Assembly (NCBI RefSeq): GCF_039994875.1
Contig: NZ_CP121196.1
Coordinates: 3,596,001 to 3,660,000, forward strand
Origin: Telmatobacter sp. DSM 110680
GTDB lineage: Bacteria > Acidobacteriota > Terriglobia > Terriglobales > Acidobacteriaceae
Direction: 5' to 3'
DNA: 64,000 nt
Every line of letters starts with the position of its first letter. The stretch's first letter is position 1. The translations under genes and the position numbers were made by a program. Below are positions 27,628 through 34,992 of the stretch, piece by piece. The notes under the pieces were generated by a model that was not told where the DNA came from, searched no databases, and was given only the letters and a program-made list of their open reading frames with translations.

Positions 27628-29304
27628 ATGACCTATAGAACTGCTAGCTTATATCCGGCCTTGTTTCTAGCGTGCATTTCAACTGTGATCGCAGCCCAGG
27701 AACCCAATCCCACCTCGCACCCAGATCAACAAGCACATCCTCAGGTGGAGATGCGCGACGGCATTGCCTACTACAAAGTTCAGGTCGTCGAGCGCAATCT
27801 TCCCGCGATTGATTATTTTCATCGTTCAGGCGCAACCCATATCGGATTTGAGGGCACCTCGATGCTGCCCCAGGCCAAAGGGGAAGCGAAAGTCGAATCG
27901 AACAATGGCCGAACCTCGATCGACGTCGAAATTGAAAATCTATCTCCCGCAAACGGCTTTGGACCCGAATACCTGACCTACGTGCTGTGGGCCATCTCGC
28001 CGGAAGGTCGTCCCGTCAATCTCGGCGAAGTGCTACCCACCGGCTCACGAGATAAAAGCCACATCACTGCCACCACCAATCTGCAATCCTTCGGATTGAT
28101 GGTAACTGCAGAGCCCTACTTCGCTGTTACGATGCCCAGTGATCTTGTGGTCGCGCAGAATGTTGTCATCGGCAGCACCGCCGGCATCGTCAGCCCTGTG
28201 AATGCGCACTTCACTCTTCTGCCCCGCGGAGCATACGCGAATACTGCTGGACGTCATACGGTCCTGCATCCAATCACCCGCAAAGAGCGCACTCCGCTTG
28301 AACTTTACGAAGCCGAAAATGCGGTAATGATTGCCACTGCTGCCGGCGCGGAACAGTACGCACCGGAAAGCATCGCGAAAGCCAATACCGATCTTCAGAA
28401 TGCTGAAGACTTGAACCTTCACAAGAGCAACAGCAAAGAAACGATCACGTACGCCCGCAATGCCGTGCAAACCGCTGAAGACGCGCGCATCATGACCATC
28501 CGCAAGATCAAGGAAGAAGATGATGCGGCACAGCGCGCCGCTCGTGTTCAGGCGGAACAGAATGCGCAAACGGCACAGGATCAGGCGCGGCAGGCTCAAC
28601 TTGCGCAGCAGCAGGCAGAGCAGGCCCAACAGGAGGCGCAATTGCACCAACAACAGGAAGCTGCGCAGCGAGCACAGGCCGAAGCGGCAGCAGCTGAAGC
28701 CCAGGCGCGGGCGCGTCAAGCTCAGTTGGCGCAGCAGCAGGCCGAACAGAGCGCACAGCAAGCGTCTCAGCAAGCCGAGCAGGCTCGCGAACGCCTTCGC
28801 ACGCAGTTGAACGCCGTGCTGCAGACGCAGGAGACAGCCCGCGGCCTGATCATGAATTTATCTGACGTCTTATTCGATTTCAATAAGTACACACTCAAGC
28901 CGGAGGCACGCGAGAAGCTCGCCAAGATTTCAGGAATTCTGCTTGCTTATCCCGATCTGAAAGTGCAAGTGGAGGGTTATACCGATAACATCGGGTCCGA
29001 CGACTACAACCAGAACCTCTCGGAGAAGCGTGCCAACGGAGTTCGTGACTACCTGGTCTCTCAGAGCGTAGCGGAAGCGAATATAACCGCTGAAGGATAC
29101 GGCAAGAGCAACCCCATCGCGGATAACTCCACGAACAGCGGTCGCGCTCAAAATCGTCGTGTCGCGCTCGTCGTCTCCGGTGCGTCCATTGGCATCGGTC
29201 ACGAGCAGCCACCGGCGGCTCAGGTTGCGCCGCAACCGCAGCCGCCCGCTCAAGAGGTCACGCCGGCCAAGCCCTCAGTGCCATCAACGGTTATTCCCCA
29301 ATAG
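27628..29304 (+). CDS. OmpA-family outer-membrane/peptidoglycan-binding protein with long coiled coil
   Basis: A 558-residue exported protein with a signal peptide ending near VIAAQ and a beta-rich N-terminal domain at about 40-230. An Ala/Gln/Glu-rich coiled coil at about 245-405 contains a duplicated stretch (RQAQLAQQQAEQ occurs twice). The OmpA C-terminal domain at about 410-530 shows DVLFDFNKYTLKPEA, VEGYTDNIGSDDYNQNLSEKRA and AEGYGKSNPIADNSTNSGRAQNRRV. A Pro-rich tail ends the protein. It would tie the outer membrane or a periplasmic structure to peptidoglycan. GGAG 7 bases before the ATG supports the start. Confidence 0.87.
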   Translation: MTYRTASLYPALFLACISTVIAAQEPNPTSHPDQQAHPQVEMRDGIAYYKVQVVERNLPAIDYFHRSGATHIGFEGTSMLPQAKGEAKVESNNGRTSIDVEIENLSPANGFGPEYLTYVLWAISPEGRPVNLGEVLPTGSRDKSHITATTNLQSFGLMVTAEPYFAVTMPSDLVVAQNVVIGSTAGIVSPVNAHFTLLPRGAYANTAGRHTVLHPITRKERTPLELYEAENAVMIATAAGAEQYAPESIAKANTDLQNAEDLNLHKSNSKETITYARNAVQTAEDARIMTIRKIKEEDDAAQRAARVQAEQNAQTAQDQARQAQLAQQQAEQAQQEAQLHQQQEAAQRAQAEAAAAEAQARARQAQLAQQQAEQSAQQASQQAEQARERLRTQLNAVLQTQETARGLIMNLSDVLFDFNKYTLKPEAREKLAKISGILLAYPDLKVQVEGYTDNIGSDDYNQNLSEKRANGVRDYLVSQSVAEANITAEGYGKSNPIADNSTNSGRAQNRRVALVVSGASIGIGHEQPPAAQVAPQPQPPAQEVTPAKPSVPSTVIPQ

Positions 29305-29334
29305 CTGATCGCGCATGCGGAATCCGTGTTGAAG

Positions 29335-29366
29335 GGGTTGCCTCTGCCAACCTTTAGAGGCAACCC
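29335..29366 (+). terminator. Hairpin downstream of the OmpA-family gene
   Basis: An 11-bp perfect stem (GGGTTGCCTCT at 29335-29345 with 29356-29366) and 10-base loop lies 30 bases after the stop codon. There is no T-tract, so its terminator strength is uncertain. Confidence 0.55.
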
Positions 29367-29520
29367 GCCGTGACACACAGCCTCTCAAACCTCACAGCAC
29401 AGGATCGAAGTAGAGTTGTGCGCTCCGGCTTGCGAGCCAATGCATTCTGACCAGACTCCAGCTAAAAACGCACGCAGTTTAATTCGTATCTAGACACATA
29501 GAAACAGGAGGACCCAGGTT

Positions 29521-30153
29521 ATGAACTTGCAGGATCTTACTCCCGTCCAGATCATCATTCTGGCCGTTGTTGTTTTGCTGATTATTGGCGCGATTGTTTT
29601 CTTTTTGCAAAAGAAGCGAACGGAGAAACTTCGCCAGCATTTTGGTCCAGAGTACGATCGAGCGGTTGCTGAAGGTGGAGATCGTCGCCGCGCCGAAGCC
29701 AAGCTTGAAGAGCGTGCAGATCGAGTCAAGAAGTTCAATCTTCGACCGCTTTCCGCCGAAGATCAGGCGCGCTATACCGAACAGTGGAATCGTGTGCAGG
29801 CTCACTTTGTTGATGCTCCGGCCGGAGCCGTAGCCGAGGCCGATCAACTGCTGGGAGACATCATGGCCACCCGCGGCTATCCCGTGGGAGACTTTGAGCA
29901 ACGTGCGGCTGACATCTCTGTCGATCACCCTGTCGTGACCCAAAACTATCGCTCCGCACACGAAATCGCGCTTCGCCAATCCAAGGGGCAGGCAAGTACT
30001 GAAGATCTGCGCCGCGCCATGATTCACTATCGCGCGCTCTTCGAAGAGCTTGTGAGCCACAACAAAGACGCTGCTGTCGTAGAGCGGAAGCCCGTCATCG
30101 CTGCCAATCATGCAGACTACAACGGAGAGACTGTTCGCGTGCGGCGCGGCTAG
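29521..30153 (+). CDS. Membrane-anchored conserved hypothetical protein
   Basis: A 210-residue protein with one N-terminal membrane helix (IIILAVVVLLIIGAIVFFL, residues 10-28). A positively charged stretch and a helical soluble domain follow, with RADRVKKFNLRPLSAEDQARYTEQW-type helices and a C-terminal segment VDHPVVTQNYRSAHEIALRQ. No catalytic motif is visible. The orientation is probably with the soluble domain in the cytoplasm, given the flanking KKR. The start is firm, with AGGAGG upstream. It is monocistronic and ends in a terminator. Function unknown. Confidence 0.75.
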   Translation: MNLQDLTPVQIIILAVVVLLIIGAIVFFLQKKRTEKLRQHFGPEYDRAVAEGGDRRRAEAKLEERADRVKKFNLRPLSAEDQARYTEQWNRVQAHFVDAPAGAVAEADQLLGDIMATRGYPVGDFEQRAADISVDHPVVTQNYRSAHEIALRQSKGQASTEDLRRAMIHYRALFEELVSHNKDAAVVERKPVIAANHADYNGETVRVRRG

Positions 30154-30180
30154 GGTTTAACGATTCAGGCTTTATTAACG

Positions 30181-30222
30181 GGGGCGTTGCGTGCCATCGC
30201 AATGCCCCGTTGTTTTGTCTTT
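30181..30222 (+). terminator. Rho-independent terminator
   Basis: An 11-bp stem (GGGGCGTTGCG at 30181-30191 with 30198-30208, one G-T pair) with a 6-base loop is followed by TTGTTTTGTCTTTT. It lies 27 bases after the stop of the conserved hypothetical gene. Confidence 0.9.
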
Positions 30223-30374
30223 TGCGGAGCGATGTTTGGCTTCTTCAAGATGACGAAATCTTCATTCCTTTCGTACAGCTCGAGTCTTCCAATTGAGTTC
30301 TCGCTGCTGCATACTCATCTTCGATCGCTTGTTCGAGATAGTTTCCCAAAGTGATCCCCCAAGGAGAAGCTTTC

Positions 30375-31313
30375 ATGTTGATCCAAAGGGTGTTGATGCG
30401 CGCTCTTTTGGCATTCTCACTCATCGTGCCTCTATGCGGGCAAATGATCCTTGCGCAGACTTATACTCTATCCGGCAAGGTAAGTGACTCAGCCGGTAAT
30501 GCTGTTGCGGGTGCGAAAGTTTTCACGAAGAGCGTGGCGAATGGAAAGACGTTTACCGCAGAAACCGGCTCCGATGGTATGTACTCCATCCCCGACCTTG
30601 CAGGCGGCGATTACGAAGTGTCTGCAGTTGCCGGCGAACTGCAGGCTTCGCCAATCAAGGTGACATTGGCCGCAGCGCAAACCACGGATCTTACCGTCGT
30701 TCCGGTTGCTCACCGTGTTGACACTGTACCTGGTGCGCCCCCGCCGCAGCAGACTCCGCCAGCACCGCCAGATGCTCCGTCGCTGTCCGATCTCGGTTTC
30801 ACGCCGCAGCAGACCCAGTCGAATACACAATTGCAGGCGACGCTTTCCAAGCGAACCGAGATGCTGAAGATTCATCAACGCCTGGGATTGATCACAGTGA
30901 TTCCCACGGCTGCCGCAGTGTTCACCGGTCCGATGGCAAAGGCCAAGGGGAAGAACGGCCAGATCATTAGCGAGCCGACCGACGCAAATCTCGATTTTCA
31001 CGCAGCCCTCGGCGGACTAACCACCGCGCTCTACTTCACCACCGCGTCCTATGCAATTTTCGCTCCGCGCATTCCTAACAATCCAAAACATGGCGGCATA
31101 CGCTGGCACGAGACGCTAGCCTGGGTACACGGGCCGGGTATGATCCTCACGCCCGTTCTTGGCTACATGGCCTATAAGCAGGAGAACTCCGGCGAGAAGC
31201 CGCACGGGATAGCCGCACAGCATGGCACCGTTGCTTATGTCACTGCGATTGCCTATGGAACATCGATCATCGCCGTCTCCTGGCCAATCCACATCAAGTT
31301 CTGGGAGAAGTAA
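30375..31313 (+). CDS. Carboxypeptidase-regulatory-like domain fused to a b561-like four-helix membrane region
   Basis: A 312-residue protein with a signal peptide ending near MILAQ, then a CarboxypepD-regulatory/SpaA-like beta-sandwich at about 28-110 (TLSGKVSDSAGNAVAGAKVF, GMYSIPDLAGGDYEV). A Pro-rich linker is followed by four hydrophobic helices at about 165-305. Histidines lie at or near the start of each helix (KIHQRLG, DFHAALGG, RWHETLAWVHGPG, QHGTVAYV), a layout like cytochrome b561-type haem proteins; haem binding is inferred. AAGGAG is 8 bases before the ATG at 30375. Its TAA overlaps the next ATG by one base (TAATG), so it is translated with the YceI-like gene. Confidence 0.72.
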   Translation: MLIQRVLMRALLAFSLIVPLCGQMILAQTYTLSGKVSDSAGNAVAGAKVFTKSVANGKTFTAETGSDGMYSIPDLAGGDYEVSAVAGELQASPIKVTLAAAQTTDLTVVPVAHRVDTVPGAPPPQQTPPAPPDAPSLSDLGFTPQQTQSNTQLQATLSKRTEMLKIHQRLGLITVIPTAAAVFTGPMAKAKGKNGQIISEPTDANLDFHAALGGLTTALYFTTASYAIFAPRIPNNPKHGGIRWHETLAWVHGPGMILTPVLGYMAYKQENSGEKPHGIAAQHGTVAYVTAIAYGTSIIAVSWPIHIKFWEK

Positions 31314-31864
31314 TGATCCTGAAACAGTATCTTCGCTTGGCGCTTAGCGCAGTCTTCCTTGTTACGCCCGTCTTCGCCCAGTCCGACGGCCAGTTCATCC
31401 TCCGACAATCAACCCTTACGTATCACATGTCGCATCCGATGCACGAGGTCGACGGCACCAGTCATGCCGCGAAAGGAAAGGGAGTTTGTCACGCCGGGCA
31501 ATGCGATTTTCTTATTGCTGCACCTGTTAAGTCGTTTGACAGCGGCGATACCAATCGAGATCTGCACATGATTGAAGCTACCCGCGGAGCACAATTTCCC
31601 ATGGTTCAGGTCCGCACTCACTTTGCCGATCATGAGCCCGCTTCGCCCACCATGTATGTTGATCTGGAAATTCAGTTCGCGGGGCAGACCGCCCATTACA
31701 CCCACGTGCCTTTCCAGCAAACGCGGCAGGGAAGCGCGGTGCGCATTACTGGGACGATCCCCTCCCTCTGTTCCGATTTCAAGATTGAGCGCCCTTCGTT
31801 TTTAACTGTTCCCATCAAAAACGAGATTCCCGTTCACGTCGATATGACCTGGCTTCAGCAATAG
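31313..31864 (+). CDS. YceI-like periplasmic protein
   Basis: A 183-residue exported protein with a signal peptide ending near TPVFAQ. Its domain has YceI features: a strand reading LTYHMSHPMHEVDGTS, SFDSGDTNRDLHMIEATRGAQFPMV, then FAGQTAHYTHVPFQ and ITGTIPSLCSDFKIERPSFL. YceI-family lipocalin-like barrels bind polyisoprenoids or quinone-like lipids. In E. coli yceI follows the cytochrome b561 gene yceJ, and here too it is coupled to a b561-like gene (one-base overlap), which supports the assignment. The three Cys are unusual for the family. Confidence 0.78.
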   Translation: MILKQYLRLALSAVFLVTPVFAQSDGQFILRQSTLTYHMSHPMHEVDGTSHAAKGKGVCHAGQCDFLIAAPVKSFDSGDTNRDLHMIEATRGAQFPMVQVRTHFADHEPASPTMYVDLEIQFAGQTAHYTHVPFQQTRQGSAVRITGTIPSLCSDFKIERPSFLTVPIKNEIPVHVDMTWLQQ

Positions 31865-31952
31865 GCAGGATTGATTACGCACAGAATGAAAGCCGCATCT
31901 GCACGCACAGTCCCAGTTCTGAAAGGAAATGCGGGTCGGGAGGGAGAGCCTA

Positions 31953-32348
31953 TTATGAGACCTTGCTGTGTGCGGGTTTGCTCATCGGACGAGAACGGAT
32001 GGTTTCGCTCAGCTTGTCAATCATGGGAAGCCAGACCTCGGGCCGCGTGAGCGTAGGTATGCGCAGGTCGAAAGCGTCCCGATGACTCGTCGGAGTTCGT
32101 CCCTCAAACAGAACGACCGGCCCCGTGAAATAGGATCGAGCTGCAACGATCGCCTCTGGAGGAACAGCTACGATATCCTCCACCATGATCACGGCCTCCA
32201 CGGAATGAGAACCCATGAAGTGCGAACGCATCAGTCGTTCCCGCAGTTCTTGGATCGAACCGGAGTGGTCGACGGTGAACCCGGCGAGTCGCAGAACGGA
32301 CCAGCGATGACAAGCATCGTACCCAAAAGTCAACAGTTGTCGCGACAT
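31953..32348 (-). CDS. Small hypothetical protein, possibly receiver-like
   Basis: A 131-residue protein of unrecognised family. The pattern of strands and helices (LLTFGYDA, LRLAGFTVDHSGSIQELRERL, AVIMVEDIVAVPPEA, GPVVLFEG) resembles a response-regulator receiver fold. The position of the phosphoacceptor Asp is not clear, so it may be a pseudo-receiver (inference). The ATG at 32348 has AGAGG 6 bases upstream; a longer frame from 32423 would translate through a poly-G tract and is less likely. No regulatory partner is adjacent. Confidence 0.65.
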   Translation of the reverse strand: MSRQLLTFGYDACHRWSVLRLAGFTVDHSGSIQELRERLMRSHFMGSHSVEAVIMVEDIVAVPPEAIVAARSYFTGPVVLFEGRTPTSHRDAFDLRIPTLTRPEVWLPMIDKLSETIRSRPMSKPAHSKVS

Positions 32349-32599
32349 TATGACCTCTTTCAAATGTCTGCTGTGCGGGGACCGGATAGGACATATTACC
32401 CCCACCCCCCCTCCGTTTTGCAATCAATTCCTGCGCGAAACATTGACGATTTAGCCCTAATACCTCCGATTTGAGCCTTTTTAAGCAATAGAAGTCGATT
32501 CCGACGCCTTCACGCCGAAATTGCTGAAAACCCGCTTCTGCTCCATTTCGCTTACCCTGATTGCTGAGATTGCGCACTGCCGCCTACAATTGCGTGACC

Positions 32600-34177
32600 A
32601 TGCACATTCCCCGTAAGCTCTTTCTTGCTCTTACATTTGCGCTGTGTTCGCTCGCCGCCTTTGGACAGCAGACCCAGCACCTGTTCTTTCGCGTGACCGT
32701 GGGGCCGCAATTCACCGCTCCGGTATCTGGCAGGCTTCTTGTTTTCCTCACCTCGGGAACAGGCGCAAAGGAAGTTGACGAGAATCCATTTGCCCCGACG
32801 GCTGTCTACGTTGCGGCACGGGAAATATCCGATGTCGCTGCGGGAGCGTCGGTGGATATCGACACAGACGATCTCGCGTTTCCTGCCGGCTTTTCCTCGT
32901 TGAAACATGGCGACTATCAGGCTCAGGCCGTGCTCGATGTGAATCGCAATTACAATTACGGCGGTCGTAGTGCCGGTGACCTCATCAGCGAGGTCGTGCC
33001 TCTCGCCTCTTTCACGCCGGGACAGGGCACCGAACCCATATTCACGCTGAACAACGTCGTTCCCGAGCGCCCCGCCGGGCAAAATCCTCCCGGCTTCGAT
33101 AAGAATGCGCACGTCGAAGACTTCGTGAGTCCCGCCCTCACAGCATTTTCAGGTCGGCCTACTCATATTCGCGCATGGGTCATCACACCACCCGACTACG
33201 ACGAGCACCCGAAAGACCGCTATCCAACCGTCTACTGGACGCACGGCTTCGGTGCACCGTTCGAATACGAGAGAATCTCTGGCGGTCTGATGCTCGACAT
33301 GATGGCGAAACACAAACTGCCGCCCATGATCTGGGTAATGCTCGATGAATCTTGCGCCACCGGAACACACGAATTCGCCGACTCCGTCAACAACGGTCCG
33401 TGGGGAACTGCCCTCACGACCGAATACATTCCTTACCTTGAGAAGAAATACCGCATGGATGGCCGCCCCAGCGGTCGATTCCTTCAAGGCCACTCCTCCG
33501 GTGGATGGGCAACCCTTCAGTTGCAGATAGATTACCCCACAATCTTCGGCGGAACTTGGTCTACCTCGCCCGATCCTAGCGACTTCCACGATTTCACCGG
33601 CGTCGATCTCTACGCGCCGCATGCCAATATCTATAAGCATCCCGACGGAACGCCGTACCCACTCATTCGCGATCACGCCAAGGTGATCGGTACGTTTGAA
33701 CAGTTCGCAAAGAACGAGCGCGTCTTGGGTCCATACGGCGGGCAGATCGCTTCATTCGAGTGGGTCTTCTCGCCACGGGGATCCGACGGCCGGCCGGTTC
33801 CGATGTTCGATCGCGAAACCGGAGACATCGATCCTGCCGTTGTGTCGTACTGGCACGATCACTACGATCTCGCGCATATAGTCCAGACTACTTGGGCGAA
33901 GCGCGGTTCCGAATTACGCAGCAAAATTCACGTCATCGTTGGTACAGCCGACACTTTCTATCTGGACGGGGCCGCGCACAAGATGGAAGCGGTGCTAAAA
34001 GGGCTCGGCGCCGACGCGCACTTTACCTATATCCCGGATCGAACCCACTTCGATCTCTACACCACGTATCCCGCCGGAGGCGATCCCAAGGGTGACCGTC
34101 GCGGCCTCTTCACGCAGATCGGTTCGGAGATGTACTCGGTCGCGCGGCCGCGTGCGAACTGGCAGCCTGCCGAGTAG
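32600..34177 (+). CDS. Secreted esterase-like alpha/beta hydrolase
   Basis: A 525-residue exported protein with a signal peptide ending near AAFGQ. Residues ~25-175 are a beta-rich N-terminal domain, followed by an alpha/beta-hydrolase domain of the putative-esterase (Fes/IroE/feruloyl-esterase) type. The nucleophile elbow is GHSSGGW near residue 300, preceded by TVYWTHGFGAPFE, and HFDLYTT near 485 carries the likely catalytic His. Possible substrates are acylated sugars or siderophores. The start at 32600 begins the signal peptide but lacks a clear ribosome site. A terminator follows. Confidence 0.82.
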   Translation: MHIPRKLFLALTFALCSLAAFGQQTQHLFFRVTVGPQFTAPVSGRLLVFLTSGTGAKEVDENPFAPTAVYVAAREISDVAAGASVDIDTDDLAFPAGFSSLKHGDYQAQAVLDVNRNYNYGGRSAGDLISEVVPLASFTPGQGTEPIFTLNNVVPERPAGQNPPGFDKNAHVEDFVSPALTAFSGRPTHIRAWVITPPDYDEHPKDRYPTVYWTHGFGAPFEYERISGGLMLDMMAKHKLPPMIWVMLDESCATGTHEFADSVNNGPWGTALTTEYIPYLEKKYRMDGRPSGRFLQGHSSGGWATLQLQIDYPTIFGGTWSTSPDPSDFHDFTGVDLYAPHANIYKHPDGTPYPLIRDHAKVIGTFEQFAKNERVLGPYGGQIASFEWVFSPRGSDGRPVPMFDRETGDIDPAVVSYWHDHYDLAHIVQTTWAKRGSELRSKIHVIVGTADTFYLDGAAHKMEAVLKGLGADAHFTYIPDRTHFDLYTTYPAGGDPKGDRRGLFTQIGSEMYSVARPRANWQPAE

Positions 34178-34195
34178 ACACAGATAGAGATAGAA

Positions 34196-34231
34196 ACGCC
34201 CGGGCATCCGAGGACACCTGGGCGTGTTTTC
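34196..34231. terminator. Terminator between the esterase and His-rich paralogue 2
   Basis: A 9-bp stem with one G-T pair (ACGCCCGGG at 34196-34204 with 34217-34225) and a 12-base loop, followed by GTTTTC. It lies 19 bases beyond the esterase stop and 16 bases before the convergent His-rich gene's stop. Confidence 0.8.
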
Positions 34232-34246
34232 TCAGATCAGCATGGT

Positions 34247-34681
34247 TTAGTGGCCGTGTTCGCCGTGGCCGCCATGCTCGTGCTGTGCGCCAAGGTTCGA
34301 GTGACCATGTCCGTCGCGCATTTCATTGCCGCGGAAGTTTTCAACGTGACCGGGACGACGATGCTCGTCATAGTGTTCGCCACGCCGCGGATAATCGCCG
34401 TGCCATCCGTCATTGCGGTCAAAGCGGTTGTCCACGTGACCCCAGAAACGCTCGCGTCCGTGGTACCACGGTCCCGCACCAATAAAGATGCCGCCAGAAA
34501 ACCACTCCGGCCCGTAATAGCCATAGGGCGCACAATCATACGGCGGATAGTCGAAATAGCCATATGGACATTCGGGCGGCGGCCCGATTTGCACCGCGAC
34601 TTGTGCTTGTGCTCTCTGAGGTGCAGCCGCAACCATAGCTGCTGCGAAGGCTATAAGCATTAGATATTTGAATTTACCCAC
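34247..34681 (-). CDS. Secreted histidine-rich protein with PYGYY motifs (paralogue 2)
   Basis: A 144-residue paralogue of the protein at 26783-27316, with the same order of parts. It has a signal peptide ending at RAQAQ, a core with CPYGYFDYPPYDCAPYGYYG (residues ~38-57) and GGIFIGAGPWYHG, and a charged tail rich in His, Gly and Glu (HEHGGHGEHGH). A GTG at 34681 is the likely start, with AAGGAGG 4 bases upstream; a longer frame to 34750 lacks a ribosome site and spoils the signal peptide. The two conserved Cys match paralogue 1. Metal binding is inferred from composition. Confidence 0.83.
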   Translation of the reverse strand: MGKFKYLMLIAFAAAMVAAAPQRAQAQVAVQIGPPPECPYGYFDYPPYDCAPYGYYGPEWFSGGIFIGAGPWYHGRERFWGHVDNRFDRNDGWHGDYPRRGEHYDEHRRPGHVENFRGNEMRDGHGHSNLGAQHEHGGHGEHGH

Positions 34682-34992
34682 TCTTCCTCCTTGTGTCTGG
34701 CAGAAAAACTGGCGCAACAGTCTGCGAATTTTCCGATAAACGATCACCAAATTTTGGATGAAGGCGCTGAATCAAAGGTTTTTCGCGGGAGCGGGAAGGG
34801 CTTTGCCCGAATGAACGCGTTGCAACCGGAAACGAACCCGCCATCAAAACACCACTCGTGCAATATGAATAACGTTTCATGATGTGGTAATTGATGGCCG
34901 CCCTGTGTCTCTCATCACAGCCGCTAACTCCCTCAAAGCAGAGACTCCTCGTAGCGGTTTTTCGCCGCAGGATATGTCATGAGGCAAAGCGA
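34682..34992. other. Divergent intergenic region upstream of nifJ, 311 bases
   Basis: No gene or RNA was recognised. It would hold promoters for His-rich paralogue 2 and nifJ. An in-frame ATG at 34891 extends the nifJ frame, but the extra residues do not resemble the family. Confidence 0.35.
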
